From positions 2,170,001 to 2,234,000 of the forward strand of contig NZ_AP022590.1 in assembly GCF_010731775.1 (NCBI RefSeq): 64,000 bases of DNA, written 5' to 3'. Made by a program: the position numbers and the translations under genes. Below the pieces are notes generated by a model, which had not been told where the DNA came from, searched no databases, and saw only the letters and a program-made list of their open reading frames with translations. The stretch comes from Mycobacterium mantenii (GTDB lineage: Bacteria; Actinomycetota; Actinomycetes; Mycobacteriales; Mycobacteriaceae). Positions 8,966 to 19,109 of the stretch are shown in pieces; positions within the stretch are counted from its first letter, which is position 1; each line of letters starts with the position of its first letter.

Positions 8966-11900
8966 GTGGCAAGGGAGTCCATGGCGCCTGAGAACGCCGT
9001 GAACACCATGTGCGCTTACTGCGGCGTCGGTTGCGGCATGGTGTTGCAGATCACAACCGATCCTCAAACGGGCCGCGATCACATCGCCAAGTCGGTTGGG
9101 AACAAGCAACATCCGGCCAACTTCGGCCGGTTGTGCACCAAGGGCGCGACCACCGCGGACATGCTTGGCGCGCCGGGCCGGATGGATTCCGCGCACGCGC
9201 GGTCCGGCCGTGGAGCACCGCTCGAGCCCATCGACATGGACCAGGCGATCACCCAGTGCGCGAAGCGGTTACGGGCGATCATCGATGAACACGGCGCGGA
9301 CGCCTTCGCGATGTACGTGTCCGGGCAGATGTCGATCGAGGCGCAGTACCTGGCGAACAAGCTGACCAAGGGCTTCATCGGCACCAACCAGATCGAGTCG
9401 AACTCCCGGCTGTGCATGGCCAGCGCGGGCTCCGGATACAAGCTCTCACTGGGTGCGGACGGACCACCCGGGTCATACCAAGACTTCGAGCGTGCGGACG
9501 TCTTTTTCGTCATCGGCGCCAACATGGCCGACTGCCACCCCATCCTGTTCCTGCGGATGATGGACCGGGTCAAGGCCGGCGCAAAGCTGATCGTTGTCGA
9601 CCCCCGCCGCACCGCGACCGCCGATAAGGCCGATCTGTTCCTGCAGATCGCGCCGGGATCGGATCTGGCATTGCTCAACGGTTTGCTGCATCTGATCGTC
9701 GAGAACGGTCACACCGACCCCGATTTCATCGCCGAATTCACCGAGGGCTGGGAGGCGATGCCCAGCTTCCTGGAGCAGTACACCCCCGACACGGTCAGCG
9801 AGATCACCGGCATCGCCGAAGCAGACATCCGCGCGGCGGCCCGCATGATCGGCGAGGCCGAGAACTTCATGAGCTGCTGGACGATGGGCCTCAACCAGAG
9901 CACCCACGGCACCTGGAACACCAACGCCATCTGCAACCTGCACCTGGCCACCGGCGCGATCTGCAAGCCGGGCAGCGGTCCCTTTTCCCTCACCGGCCAG
10001 CCCAACGCGATGGGCGGCCGCGAGATGGGTTACATGGGGCCGGGTTTGCCGGGTCAGCGTTCGGTGGCATCGGACGACGACCGCGAGTTCGTCGAAAGCC
10101 TATGGGGCATCCCACGCGGGACGCTGCGCACCGAGGTCGGCAGCGGCACCATCGACATGTTCTCCCGCATGGCCGACGGACAGATCAAGGCGTGCTGGAT
10201 AATCTGCACTAATCCCGTTGCCTCCGTTGCTAATCGAAAGACGGTGCTGGCCGGACTGGAGCGCGCCGAATTGGTGATGGCCCAGGACGCCTTCTTCGAG
10301 ACCGAGACCAACGGGTACGCCGATGTGTTGTTGCCGGCCACCCTGTGGACCGAGTCCGAAGGGGTCATGGTCAATTCCGAGCGCAACATGACGTTGTTCC
10401 AGCCGGCGGTCGCGGCACCGAGCCACGCTTTGCCCGACTGGCAGATCATCGCCCGGATCGCCTGCGAGATGGGCTTTTCGGAGGCGTTCAGCTACGCCTC
10501 CGCCGAAGAGGTCTTCGAGGAAATCAAACGGTTCTCGAACCCGAAGACCGGTTATGACCTGCGCGGTGCCAGCTACGAGCGGCTGCGCCGGAGCCCGCTG
10601 CAGTGGCCGTGCGCCCCGCAGAGCGAGGGCGACCGCAACCCGATCCGTTACGTCAACGATGGTGTCAGCCAGACGCAGTTGGTCCGCGAGGACGGCAGCG
10701 TGCCGCGGCTGGCCTTCCCGACGCCGACCGGTCGGGCGGTATTCTTCGCCCGCCCACACCTGCTGCCCGAGGAAATGCCCGACGACGACTACCCGTTCCT
10801 GCTGAACACGGGTCGCCTGCCCCACCAATGGCACACCATGACCAAGACCGGCAAGGTCGCCAAGCTCAACAAGCTCAACCCCGGGCCGTTCGTCGAGATC
10901 CACCCCGACGACGCCACCCGTCTGCACATCGCCGACGACGATCAGGTCGAAATCGCTTCCCGCCGCGGCCGTGCCGTGCTGCCCGCCGCCATCAGTGACC
11001 GGGTGCGGCCCGGCAACTGCTTCGCGCCCTTCCACTGGAACGACGCCTTCGGCGAATACTTGTCGATCAACGCCGTCACCAACGATGCGGTCGATCCGAT
11101 CTCGAACCAACCGGAATTCAAGGCGTGCGCCGTCACGCTGACGAAGATCGCCGTCTCGCAACCCGATTCGGGTGCCGAGACGCCGGCACCCACCGACACA
11201 CCAGAGTCCGCGCCCACGGAGGTACGAGAAATCAGCGTGTCACAAGTCGACGCCCTCGGCGAATTACTCGGTGTGGCAACACAACCCAAGCCGGAATTCA
11301 ACGAGAACGGGCGCGCATATCTCGCCGGCATGCTGTCCGGCCTTCGCTCAGAGGCCGCTCGCAGCGCGGGCGGGGTGCCAACCGTGCCGCTGAGCGCGCC
11401 GTTCGATTCCAGCACCCGGCTGTGGGTGGACGGCCTTCTGGCCGGGTTGTTCTCGCGCATCGACGGACCTCAGCCGGTGGCGCTGCCCGAGGCGTCGCAG
11501 TCGGCTGCCGTGCCGGCCGTCCAGCAACCGCCCGCCGCGCCCGCCGATGCCAAACCCGCGGCCGAACGCGCGCCCATCGTGGTGCTGTGGGCATCGCAGA
11601 CCGGCAACGCGGAGGAGCTCGCCGCCGAGATCGTCGCGCGACTGGGCGCAGCCGAACTGCCGGTCGCGCTGCACAGCATGGATGACTTCCCGCCGGCCGA
11701 GTTGACGACGACGCGGGAACTGTTGCTCGTCACCAGCACCACCGGCGACGGGGACGCGCCCGACAACGGCGCCGGCCTCTGGCGGGCGCTGACGTCGGAA
11801 GCCGCACCGCGATTCACCGACACCCGTTTTGCCGTGCTCGCGCTGGGTGACTCCAACTACGACGACTTCTGCGGTCACGGCCGCAAGCTGGACGCGCGCC

Positions 11901-13222
11901 TCGCCGAGCTGGGAGCGACCCGCATCACCGAGCGGATGGACTGCGAACCCGACTACGACGACTCCGCGGCGAAGTGGGTCGGCGACGTCATCGAAGCCCT
12001 GACCCGCACGCCCACGTCCGTCGGGGGAGACGGTGCTGCAACGGCGCCGGCCCGCACGCCCACGGTTCCGGTGACGTCGCGCCCGGGTGCGCCCGCGACA
12101 AGCACCTACAGCAAGAAGCATCCGCTGATCACCGGCATGGTTCGCAACACCGTGTTGAGTCAGCCGGAATCGACGAAAGACGTGCGGCATCTGGTTTTCG
12201 ACATGCCGGAAGACGCCGTGAGCTACGAAGCCGGTGATGCGCTCGGGGTGTGGCCGCGCAACAGCGACCAGTTGGTCGACGAATGGCTGTCGGTCACCGG
12301 ACTGAACGGGCAGACGCCGGTCGAGGTCGGCGAGCACGGTCTGATGTCATTGCGCTCGGCGCTCACCGAACGCATCGAGATCGCCCACATCAGTCGCGAC
12401 GTGGTGCGATTCGTTCAGGAGCGCACCGGTGATTCGACACTCGCGGAGTTGCTCAAGCCGGAGAATAAGCGCGCACTGGCGGATTGGACGTGGGGGCGCC
12501 AGTCCATCGACCTGCTGTCGAAACTGCCGGTCTCCGCGTCAGCCCACGAGTGGCTGCGGGTCCTCAAACGCCTTCAGCCGCGGCTGTACTCGATCTCGTC
12601 AAGCCCCAAAGCGTGCCCCGGCGAGGTCCACCTGACGGTCTCACCGGTGCGCTTCAACTTCCAGGGTGTGCCACGCCGCGGGGTGTGCTCGACCTACCTG
12701 GCCGACCGCTCCCCCGGCGATCGAGTCGCCGTGTATCTGCAGCAATCGAGCAATTTCCGGCCGCCGAGTGACTCGGACACGCCGATGATCATGATCGGCC
12801 CCGGCACGGGCATCGCGCCCTTCCGCGGCTTCCTGCAGGAACGGCGCGCGCTCGGCCACACCGGACCCAACTGGCTGTTCTTCGGGGAGCAGCACGCCGC
12901 CACCGACTTCTACTACCGCGACGAGCTCGAGAAGATGCGTGACGACGGGTTCCTCACCGAACTGGACCTGGCGTTCTCCCGGGACCAGCAGCAGAAGGTC
13001 TACGTGCAGCACCTGATGCGCAACCGTGGCGCGCAGCTGTGGAGCTGGCTGCAGGACGGCGCCCAGCTGTACGTCTGCGGCACTGCGGATCCCATGGCCA
13101 AGGACGTCGATCGGGCGCTCTGCGAGATCGCGGCCGAATTCGGCAAGCTCGACCCGGAGGCGGCCAAGGACTACGTCCAATCCCTGAGCGCCGACAAGCG
13201 CTACCACCGCGACGTCTACTGA
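8966..13222 (+). CDS. Single-chain assimilatory nitrate reductase (NasA-type fused to CysJ-type flavoreductase)
   Basis: This 1,418-residue protein joins two enzymes. Residues about 14-730 are a molybdopterin oxidoreductase with a [4Fe-4S] motif (Cys16, Cys19, Cys23, Cys57), the presumed Mo-ligand cysteine in SNSRLCMAS and the MGD-binding C-terminal domain. After a linker comes a flavodoxin-like FMN domain (from about 869, [14 protein letters not shown]), a FAD domain ([14 protein letters not shown]) and an NADPH domain ([18 protein letters not shown]) ending HRDVY, as in sulfite reductase CysJ. Electrons would flow from NADPH through FAD and FMN to Fe-S and Mo, reducing nitrate to nitrite in the cytoplasm. 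The GTG at 8966 follows GGAGGG; an ATG at 8981 is possible. Nearby NarK supports nitrate as substrate. Confidence 0.9.
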   Translation: MARESMAPENAVNTMCAYCGVGCGMVLQITTDPQTGRDHIAKSVGNKQHPANFGRLCTKGATTADMLGAPGRMDSAHARSGRGAPLEPIDMDQAITQCAKRLRAIIDEHGADAFAMYVSGQMSIEAQYLANKLTKGFIGTNQIESNSRLCMASAGSGYKLSLGADGPPGSYQDFERADVFFVIGANMADCHPILFLRMMDRVKAGAKLIVVDPRRTATADKADLFLQIAPGSDLALLNGLLHLIVENGHTDPDFIAEFTEGWEAMPSFLEQYTPDTVSEITGIAEADIRAAARMIGEAENFMSCWTMGLNQSTHGTWNTNAICNLHLATGAICKPGSGPFSLTGQPNAMGGREMGYMGPGLPGQRSVASDDDREFVESLWGIPRGTLRTEVGSGTIDMFSRMADGQIKACWIICTNPVASVANRKTVLAGLERAELVMAQDAFFETETNGYADVLLPATLWTESEGVMVNSERNMTLFQPAVAAPSHALPDWQIIARIACEMGFSEAFSYASAEEVFEEIKRFSNPKTGYDLRGASYERLRRSPLQWPCAPQSEGDRNPIRYVNDGVSQTQLVREDGSVPRLAFPTPTGRAVFFARPHLLPEEMPDDDYPFLLNTGRLPHQWHTMTKTGKVAKLNKLNPGPFVEIHPDDATRLHIADDDQVEIASRRGRAVLPAAISDRVRPGNCFAPFHWNDAFGEYLSINAVTNDAVDPISNQPEFKACAVTLTKIAVSQPDSGAETPAPTDTPESAPTEVREISVSQVDALGELLGVATQPKPEFNENGRAYLAGMLSGLRSEAARSAGGVPTVPLSAPFDSSTRLWVDGLLAGLFSRIDGPQPVALPEASQSAAVPAVQQPPAAPADAKPAAERAPIVVLWASQTGNAEELAAEIVARLGAAELPVALHSMDDFPPAELTTTRELLLVTSTTGDGDAPDNGAGLWRALTSEAAPRFTDTRFAVLALGDSNYDDFCGHGRKLDARLAELGATRITERMDCEPDYDDSAAKWVGDVIEALTRTPTSVGGDGAATAPARTPTVPVTSRPGAPATSTYSKKHPLITGMVRNTVLSQPESTKDVRHLVFDMPEDAVSYEAGDALGVWPRNSDQLVDEWLSVTGLNGQTPVEVGEHGLMSLRSALTERIEIAHISRDVVRFVQERTGDSTLAELLKPENKRALADWTWGRQSIDLLSKLPVSASAHEWLRVLKRLQPRLYSISSSPKACPGEVHLTVSPVRFNFQGVPRRGVCSTYLADRSPGDRVAVYLQQSSNFRPPSDSDTPMIMIGPGTGIAPFRGFLQERRALGHTGPNWLFFGEQHAATDFYYRDELEKMRDDGFLTELDLAFSRDQQQKVYVQHLMRNRGAQLWSWLQDGAQLYVCGTADPMAKDVDRALCEIAAEFGKLDPEAAKDYVQSLSADKRYHRDVY

Positions 13223-13334
13223 GTCACCCCCGGAAGCCCGTAATACGGTGGAAACGCAGTACACCCGCGGCTGAAACATCGATGTCGCACCATTTGCTCA
13301 AAGACTGGTGCGTACTCGATGGAGGGATGCACGC

Positions 13335-13574
13335 ATGTCAACCGAGGACCGCCTGGGTGACCAGGAATTGCCGGCGGAGCAGATCACCTGGGCGGGATTG
13401 CCCATCAACCTGGATTTCGCGTTCTCGCAGGCACAGCGCGACAAGGTCTACTCCCAGCACCTGATGCGCAAGCGCTGGTGCACGTTGCGCAACGGCGCAG
13501 CGGCACGCGACGGCGACCTCGCCGCCGAATCTGTGCCCCTCGATGCTGACGCGGGCCGCCGCGTGATCGGCTGA
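13335..13574 (+). pseudogene. Short ORF, decayed remnant of the nitrate reductase C-terminal domain
   Basis: The frame encodes 79 residues. Residues 26-47 (LDFAFSQAQRDKVYSQHLMR followed by KR) match residues 1333-1354 of the upstream nitrate reductase at 15 of 22 positions, within its NADPH-binding domain. Beyond that the match stops, suggesting a frame change or loss of similarity. The 27 bp before the start (13308-13334, with GGAGGG) match the 27 bp before the nitrate reductase start (8939-8965) at 22 positions. It looks like a tandem copy that lost its middle. Translation is possible because the ribosome-binding site is intact, but no function can be assigned. Confidence 0.65.
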
Positions 13575-13748
13575 GCCACGACTGACGCCGCACCGGGTGC
13601 CCGCCCCCGGTCGGAAGCCGAGCGCGCAAGCGGCGGACAGCATGCCGCCGCGATTGTCAATCGGGCATGCCGGTTGTAGCCGCCGCCCCCGCGCAAGTTG
13701 GGCGCTCCGCACGTACCTTCGGGCAAGGACGGTGGAGGGGGCAGAGGC

Positions 13749-15092
13749 GTGGTGAACGTATCGATCATCGAAACCTCCGGGTTGGGCGATCGCAGCTATC
13801 TGGTGAGCGACGGCGAGGTCGCGGTTGTCGTCGACCCGCAGCGCGACATCGATCGAGTGCTGGAACTGGCGCGCGACCTGCGGATCACCCATGTGCTCGA
13901 GACGCACATCCACAACGACTACGTGACCGGCGGGCTGGCGTTGTCCACCGCGACCGGTGCCGAATACATTCTCCCGGCCGGAGACGACGTCGAGTTTTCC
14001 TGCCGCACAGTCCACGGCGGCGACCACATCGACAGCGGCGGCATTCATCTGGAAGTGCTGCTCACCCCCGGACACACGCATCATCACATCAGCTATGTGC
14101 TTCGCGAGTCCGGCGACACTGTCGGAGTGTTCACCGGGGGTTCGATGCTCTTCGGCAGCACCGGCAGGACAGACCTGCTCGGAGAGGAGCACACCGAGGA
14201 ATTGACTCGGCTGCAATACCATTCGGTCCGGCGCCTCGCTGACGAATTGCCGCCGTCGACCCCGGTCTATCCCACCCATGGCTTCGGGAGCTTCTGCTCG
14301 GCCGCACCCACCGACGGCGACGATTCCACCATCGGGGAGCAGCGCCGCACCAACCCCGCGCTCACCCAAGATGAGCAGGATTACGTCGACGAACTTCTCG
14401 CCGGCCTGGCCGACTTCCCGGCTTATTACGCCCATATGGGCGTCATCAACAGGGAAGGGCCTGTGGCACCCGATCTCTCGCCTCCCTCGCTGGTCGAGCC
14501 GTCCGAGCTTCGGGCACGGATCGTCGCGGGCGAATGGGTCGTCGACCTGCGCAACCGAACCGCGTTCGCGGCCGGACATCTCTCCGGCACATACGGATTC
14601 GAGCTGTCCGGCTCCTTCGTCAATTACCTTGGCTGGCTGTACGAGTGGGGCGCGCCGCTGACCCTGATCGGCGATGACGCCAAACAGATCGCGGACGCGC
14701 AGCGTGAGCTGTCCCGCATCGGCGTCGACCGGCTCACTGGCAGCGCCAGCGGCGACATCCGCGAGGTAGCCGGCGATGAAGAGCTGAGGAGCTACCGCGT
14801 CGCAGACTTCGGCGAACTCGCCGAGGTGTTTGGCAACGACCGTGTCCTCGTCCTCGATGTCCGCCAAGGCGCGGAGTTCGACGCCGGTCACGTGCGCGGT
14901 GCGGTCAACGTCGCGTTGCACGAATTGCCCGACCGCCTCGATGACCTTCCCTCCGACCGCGAGTTGTGGATCCACTGCGCCAGCGGATATCGCGCGTCGG
15001 TGGCGGCCGCGCTGCTCGACCGGCGCCATCGCCCCGTCGTGCTGATCGATGACAACTACGACAACGCCGAAAAACTAGACCTCACAAGCTAG
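13749..15092 (+). CDS. Metallo-beta-lactamase-fold persulfide dioxygenase-like protein with rhodanese domains
   Basis: The protein (about 447 residues) starts with a metallo-hydrolase domain carrying THIHNDY, LLTPGHTHHH and a YPTHGFGSF histidine, the metal ligands seen in ETHE1-like persulfide dioxygenases. Two rhodanese-like domains follow. The first (about 255-345) lacks the catalytic cysteine; the second (about 355-445) has it in HCASGYRAS. It likely oxidises glutathione- or mycothiol-type persulfides and moves sulfane sulfur in the cytoplasm. GTG at 13749 or 13752 follows GGAGGGG at 13734. The next gene is another rhodanese, suggesting a joint role in sulfide or persulfide detoxification. 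Confidence 0.88.
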   Translation: MVNVSIIETSGLGDRSYLVSDGEVAVVVDPQRDIDRVLELARDLRITHVLETHIHNDYVTGGLALSTATGAEYILPAGDDVEFSCRTVHGGDHIDSGGIHLEVLLTPGHTHHHISYVLRESGDTVGVFTGGSMLFGSTGRTDLLGEEHTEELTRLQYHSVRRLADELPPSTPVYPTHGFGSFCSAAPTDGDDSTIGEQRRTNPALTQDEQDYVDELLAGLADFPAYYAHMGVINREGPVAPDLSPPSLVEPSELRARIVAGEWVVDLRNRTAFAAGHLSGTYGFELSGSFVNYLGWLYEWGAPLTLIGDDAKQIADAQRELSRIGVDRLTGSASGDIREVAGDEELRSYRVADFGELAEVFGNDRVLVLDVRQGAEFDAGHVRGAVNVALHELPDRLDDLPSDRELWIHCASGYRASVAAALLDRRHRPVVLIDDNYDNAEKLDLTS

Positions 15093-15184
15093 CTCGCCGC
15101 CGGAAAAATTCACTTTGAACAAAATCCTGTGGTTCGGCACGGGCAGAGGTAGTGCTAAGACACCACGACTACAGGAGCCAGACA

Positions 15185-15775
15185 ATGACCGCAATAACGG
15201 CGCCGAGCGCCGACGTCATCACTTCGCCAGAGCTGCGGACGCTGCTGGACTCAACCAGAGCGCCGCGCGTCCTCGATGTCCGGACCCCCGCCGAATTCGA
15301 GACTTCACACATCGCCGGCTCCTACAACGTGCCGATCGACGTTATGGATCAGCACGGTCCGGAGATCGCGCGGCGCCTCGACCGTGATTACGACTTCGTG
15401 CTGGTGTGCCGTTCGGGCCAGCGTGCAAGCAAAGCGCAAGCGTTGCTGCGAAATGCCGGACTGACCGGCGGGCGTGTCCTCAAGAACGGGATCACCGACT
15501 GGGAGGGCCGAGGCTTCGCCCTCGACCGAGGGGCGCAGCGATGGGAGCTCGAACGCCAGGTACGCCTCGTCGCGGGATCGGTCGTACTTTCGTCGGTCCT
15601 CGGCAGCATTGTCGTCCCCCGACTCAAATGGCTTGGCGCCGCGATCGGAGCGGGCTTGACCTACGCCGCGTTATCCAACACCTGCGCGATGACAACGGCG
15701 CTGTCCAAGTTGCCGTACAACCGCGGTGCGACGTCGGATGCCGAGACGGTCCTGTCTCGACTGGGTGGTCACTGA
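15185..15775 (+). CDS. Membrane-anchored rhodanese (rhodanese-DUF2892, YgaP-like)
   Basis: The 196-residue product has a rhodanese domain (about 15-120) with the active-site loop VCRSGQRASKA, followed by a hydrophobic C-terminal part with two probable membrane helices (about 130-175) of the DUF2892 type. It should transfer sulfur from thiosulfate or persulfides to an acceptor at the membrane, as proposed for E. coli YgaP. The ATG at 15185 follows AGGAGC. It lies 92 bp after the persulfide dioxygenase-like gene on the same strand and converges on the end of the mce operon. Confidence 0.9.
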   Translation: MTAITAPSADVITSPELRTLLDSTRAPRVLDVRTPAEFETSHIAGSYNVPIDVMDQHGPEIARRLDRDYDFVLVCRSGQRASKAQALLRNAGLTGGRVLKNGITDWEGRGFALDRGAQRWELERQVRLVAGSVVLSSVLGSIVVPRLKWLGAAIGAGLTYAALSNTCAMTTALSKLPYNRGATSDAETVLSRLGGH

Positions 15776-15797
15776 CCCGCCGAGCGTGCCGACCCGG

Positions 15798-16316
15798 TTA
15801 CCGTCTGGGCGGGTCCGGCTGCCCGTATACCGCCACCACCACGGTGCGATCCACGCTGTTGTCCGACCACACCCCGATGGCGGTGTTGGCGCAGTCGCGG
15901 ATGATCGCCATGTCGTCCGGGTTGTAATACCACTGGTTGACCAGCTCCAGACTGCTGATGGCGATGGCCGGGTTGATGGCCACCGTCTCGGCGGCCCTGC
16001 CGCGAAAGCCGGCGGCCTTGGCACGGTCTTGCGGCGTCGATCCGTCGGATCCGGTGTCGTCGTTGATGTTTCGATTGTCCATCATGTCATCGGCGTGCCA
16101 TTCGGCCGCCAACGTGAGCGCGTTGTTCCGGACGACGTCGTTCGTGCAGCCGGCCTGGTGCTGCAGGGTGTAGACGGCGGAGACGACCGCGCTGTTGAGC
16201 CGCTTGTTGTCGGCCTGCGCGACCGGCGCCGCGACAGCGGCCATCCCCAGCAGGACAACGCCGGCGGGCAGCGCGCGGACGCAGCGGCGTACGGGCATGG
16301 CGGTTCCCCGGGTCAT
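15798..16316 (-). CDS. Secreted CAP-domain (SCP/PR1-like) protein, last gene of the mce operon
   Basis: The 172-residue product has an N-terminal signal peptide (VRALPAGVVLLGMAAVAAPVAQA) and a CAP-superfamily domain: LTLAAEWHADDMMDN, then DGSTPQDRAKAAGF and an ETVAIN stretch. Of the usual CAP cavity residues one His is visible (AEWHA), while the second expected His lies in a WYYNPDD context that lacks it. The start ATG at 16316 overlaps the stop of the upstream Mce-associated gene (ATGA), so it is translationally coupled to the mce operon. Its role with the Mce complex is unknown; lipid or sterol binding is known for some CAP proteins. Confidence 0.82.
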   Translation of the reverse strand: MTRGTAMPVRRCVRALPAGVVLLGMAAVAAPVAQADNKRLNSAVVSAVYTLQHQAGCTNDVVRNNALTLAAEWHADDMMDNRNINDDTGSDGSTPQDRAKAAGFRGRAAETVAINPAIAISSLELVNQWYYNPDDMAIIRDCANTAIGVWSDNSVDRTVVVAVYGQPDPPRR

Positions 16317-16927
16317 ACCGGGTCGAAGCGCGACACCAGCCATCGGCCGTTGACCTTGTCCAGGGTCACCCGCACGACGGGCTGGGTGTCGGTGGGAGCG
16401 CCCGCGCCGATGGTCACGGTCTGGTCCACATAAACGAGGGCCACGGCGTGGTTTGCCCTCGCCGAAACGGAGGCCGCCGCATTGACTTTGGCGACCGAGG
16501 AGATGTGCTTTTCTTTGGCGCCGGGTACGACGACCTGGCGGGTCAGCTCGGCGTAGGCATCCTTGAATTCACCGGTCAGCCGTTCGCGCGCCGCGGCGAG
16601 GTCCTTATCCACCGAATCGGCCCGGTAAGACAACAAGGTGACCGCGTCGTCGCGGGCGGCCTGAACCGACTCGGCTCGGGCCAGCGCAAGATCGTCGGCC
16701 GAGCCGGCCCACCACCTGAGGTAGCCCGCGCCAAGCGCCAACACCAGCGCGAGCGCGGGCAATATCCCGTAGGCGAAGACCCGCGACCACACGATGGGGC
16801 GCTTGTCCCGCTTGGCCTTGGGTTGCGCGGGCGTTTCGGTGGCGTCGGATTGCGGTTGCTCCTCGACCGCCGAGGCCAATTCCTCCTCGGCTGCAACAAC
16901 TTTCACGTCCTCGTTCACTGTGGTCAT
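16313..16927 (-). CDS. Mce-associated membrane protein
   Basis: The 204-residue protein has an acidic N-terminal tail, one transmembrane helix (about 50-70, FAYGILPALALVLALGAGYL) and an extracytoplasmic alpha/beta domain of the Mce-associated type, which resembles VirB8/NTF2-like folds. Such proteins (Mas or Mam) accompany mce operons and help stabilise the Mce transporters. It starts with an ATGA overlap with the preceding Mce-associated gene and overlaps the following CAP gene in the same way. Confidence 0.88.
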   Translation of the reverse strand: MTTVNEDVKVVAAEEELASAVEEQPQSDATETPAQPKAKRDKRPIVWSRVFAYGILPALALVLALGAGYLRWWAGSADDLALARAESVQAARDDAVTLLSYRADSVDKDLAAARERLTGEFKDAYAELTRQVVVPGAKEKHISSVAKVNAAASVSARANHAVALVYVDQTVTIGAGAPTDTQPVVRVTLDKVNGRWLVSRFDPV

Positions 16928-17622
16928 GGCACGAACACCACATTGGATACCTTGGCGTCATCGCCGACCGATCGGACCTCGATGCGCATGCGCCATTCCC
17001 GGGGCACCTCCTCGCCTCCGGCGGTGCGCGACTTCACCGCGACCGCCACCAAAACCTGGGCGGAGTCGCCGCGTTGGGATTCCAATCCGGCATCGGTAAC
17101 CGTCCCTTCCGATTTCGACTGCGCGGCCTTGACGACTTCCATGAACGGCTTGGACCGCTCTTCGAAATCGTCCCGGAATGCGCCGGTGGCCAGATCGAGG
17201 ATCCGCTGCACGTCGGCGTCGACCTGGGTGTAGTTGATCGTGGTGAGGTTCACCGCGCCCTGACGGGCCGTCGCAACGTACAGGTTCTGCCGGGCCTGCG
17301 CGTCGTGCTTTTGGTAGGCGCGGTAGCCGAGCCAGCCGCTCAGGCCGGCCAGCGTCGCCACGATGAGGCCGCTGGCCACCAAGGCCGATCCGGCGCGCGA
17401 AAGCCGCCGCCGGGCAAGTTCCCCCCACCGCGCGAACCGGCCTCCGGCTGGGCTCTTGCCATCGCCGTCATCTTGCGGCTCGGCCGCTTGGGGCTTGGTC
17501 GCCTCGGCGACGTCGATCGCCGCCGGTTCGGCCGCTTGGGGCTCGGTCTCCTCGGCGACGTCGATCGCCGCCGGTTCGGCGACGCTTTCCTCCGTCGCGG
17601 GGGTATCGGGTTCGTCCGCCAT
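16924..17622 (-). CDS. Mce-associated membrane protein with tandem-repeat acidic tail
   Basis: The 232-residue protein has an acidic, Ala/Pro/Glu-rich cytoplasmic tail, one transmembrane helix (about 80-105, ALVASGLIVATLAGLSGWLGY) and an Mce-associated outer domain. The tail contains a 16-residue unit (AEPAAIDVAEETEPQA and AEPAAIDVAEATKPQA) encoded by two 48-bp tandem repeats. The gene begins 17 bp after mceF with an AGGAGC ribosome-binding site and overlaps the next Mce-associated gene by four bases. Confidence 0.88.
   Translation of the reverse strand: MADEPDTPATEESVAEPAAIDVAEETEPQAAEPAAIDVAEATKPQAAEPQDDGDGKSPAGGRFARWGELARRRLSRAGSALVASGLIVATLAGLSGWLGYRAYQKHDAQARQNLYVATARQGAVNLTTINYTQVDADVQRILDLATGAFRDDFEERSKPFMEVVKAAQSKSEGTVTDAGLESQRGDSAQVLVAVAVKSRTAGGEEVPREWRMRIEVRSVGDDAKVSNVVFVP
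17481..17576. repeat. 48-bp tandem repeat, two copies, within an Mce-associated gene
   Basis: The units at 17481-17528 and 17529-17576 differ at only two or three bases and keep the frame. The copy number could vary between strains and would lengthen or shorten the cytoplasmic tail by 16 residues per unit. Confidence 0.85.
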
Positions 17623-17639
17623 GTTGCTCCTTCAAACTC

Positions 17640-19109
17640 TCAGGGTTGCGGAACAAGAAGTGATTGCCAGCTGTTGGCGCGTGGGTGCGCCAGGTCCGAC
17701 TCGGTGTAGCGGCGCCCGTCCGGCCCGACGTAGTCGCCGGTGGCCGGGTCGTAGGTCGCCACCGCTACCGGCGCGGGCGGTGGCGCGGTTCCCCGGGGTG
17801 GTGGTAGCCGCGGATCCTGGCCCGGCGGATACTGCGGCACGCCCTGACCGCTGGTGGTGGCATTGGGGTCGCCCTTCCAGTTGTAGCCGTCGTTGAGCGG
17901 CACGTAGTCTTCGTCGCTTTCACACAGTTCGACGGTGGGCGCGCGCTTCCATGGTTTGCTCTCACACGGAATGTTGCGCACCCCACGGACATTGAACTCC
18001 GAGTCCTGCGGCACCCGGCAATACAAATCCGCCGCCGGCCGGTCCGGGGCGTCAACGCTGGCCGGCGAGCGTCGCTGCGCCGGGGGTAGGTATCCCGTCG
18101 TGCACGGTGGCGGCAGGTTGAGGTTGAGGTTGAAGTCCAACTGGGCGCCCCGGTACTCCTGCTTGGTGTTCGAGCTCGGCACGATGATCGCCGCCATGGC
18201 CGCGATGCCCTGCGGAAGCAGCACCAGGAGTTGTTCGATGTCATGGCGGTAGACGACGGCGATATCGCCGAGGCTCACCAGATTGGCGAAAAGCACCGGC
18301 AACGCCGGGCTTACCCGGTCCAGCATCGCGCGGCCCTCCTCGATGCCGGAAGTGCCATGGGTCAGCAGATCTCGCACCGCGGCATCCTGCGCCTTGAACT
18401 GCGCCATGATGGCCGCGGTGCGGCCGGCCCACGTGGCGATCGCGTCCGATGTCTGCACCTGCGAATTGAGCACCGCCGGCGATTGGTCGATGAGGGCGGC
18501 GAGGGGGTCGACGGTCCGGCCTCCGGCGATGGCCAGTGCGGTCGACCCGTCGACGATGCGGGACAGTTCCGGTCCGAGGCCGCCGACCGCGCGGCTAGTC
18601 TCATCGATCACCGTGCGCAGGTTGTCCCGTGGAATCGCCTGCAGCGCACGGTTGGTCATGTCGAGCAGGTGCCCGATGTCGACGGGCACATCGACATGGC
18701 CGGCGGTGATGACGTCGCCGTCGTGCAGCAACCGGGAGTGTCCGCCGTCCTTGCCGGGCTGGGGCGTCAGCTCGATGTACTGCTCGCCGATCGCCGAGCG
18801 GCTGTGCACCGAGGCCTGCACGTCCGCGGGCACCTTGACTCCCGATCTCATGGCCAGCACCGCGCGCACCCCGGTGGCGGTGACCCCGACCGACTTGACC
18901 TGGCCCACGTCGGTACCGCGGTAGGTGACGACGGACGTCTCATAGAGCCCGCCCGATTGCGGCAGGTCGACCGTGACTTTGTACTCGCCGATCCCGAATA
19001 ACGTGGCGGGCAGCTTCATGAAGTTGAATGCCATTGCGCCACAGGAAACGACAGTCACCAGCGTCAGGGTTGACAACTGGATCCACGTCCGGCGATTCAA
19101 CCGAAGCAT
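17640..19109 (-). CDS. mceF: Mce family protein MceF
   Basis: The 489-residue protein has an N-terminal anchor helix (about 10-30) and the MlaD/Mce domain (about 38-120, with YKVTVDLPQSGGLYETSVVTYRG), followed by a long helical region and a proline-rich C-terminus (PQYPPGQDPRLPPPRGTAPP). The Mce subunits A-F form a hexameric, tunnel-like substrate-binding assembly that carries lipids or sterols across the envelope to the YrbE permeases. As last of the six, its start directly abuts the mceE stop. Confidence 0.93.
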   Translation of the reverse strand: MLRLNRRTWIQLSTLTLVTVVSCGAMAFNFMKLPATLFGIGEYKVTVDLPQSGGLYETSVVTYRGTDVGQVKSVGVTATGVRAVLAMRSGVKVPADVQASVHSRSAIGEQYIELTPQPGKDGGHSRLLHDGDVITAGHVDVPVDIGHLLDMTNRALQAIPRDNLRTVIDETSRAVGGLGPELSRIVDGSTALAIAGGRTVDPLAALIDQSPAVLNSQVQTSDAIATWAGRTAAIMAQFKAQDAAVRDLLTHGTSGIEEGRAMLDRVSPALPVLFANLVSLGDIAVVYRHDIEQLLVLLPQGIAAMAAIIVPSSNTKQEYRGAQLDFNLNLNLPPPCTTGYLPPAQRRSPASVDAPDRPAADLYCRVPQDSEFNVRGVRNIPCESKPWKRAPTVELCESDEDYVPLNDGYNWKGDPNATTSGQGVPQYPPGQDPRLPPPRGTAPPPAPVAVATYDPATGDYVGPDGRRYTESDLAHPRANSWQSLLVPQP

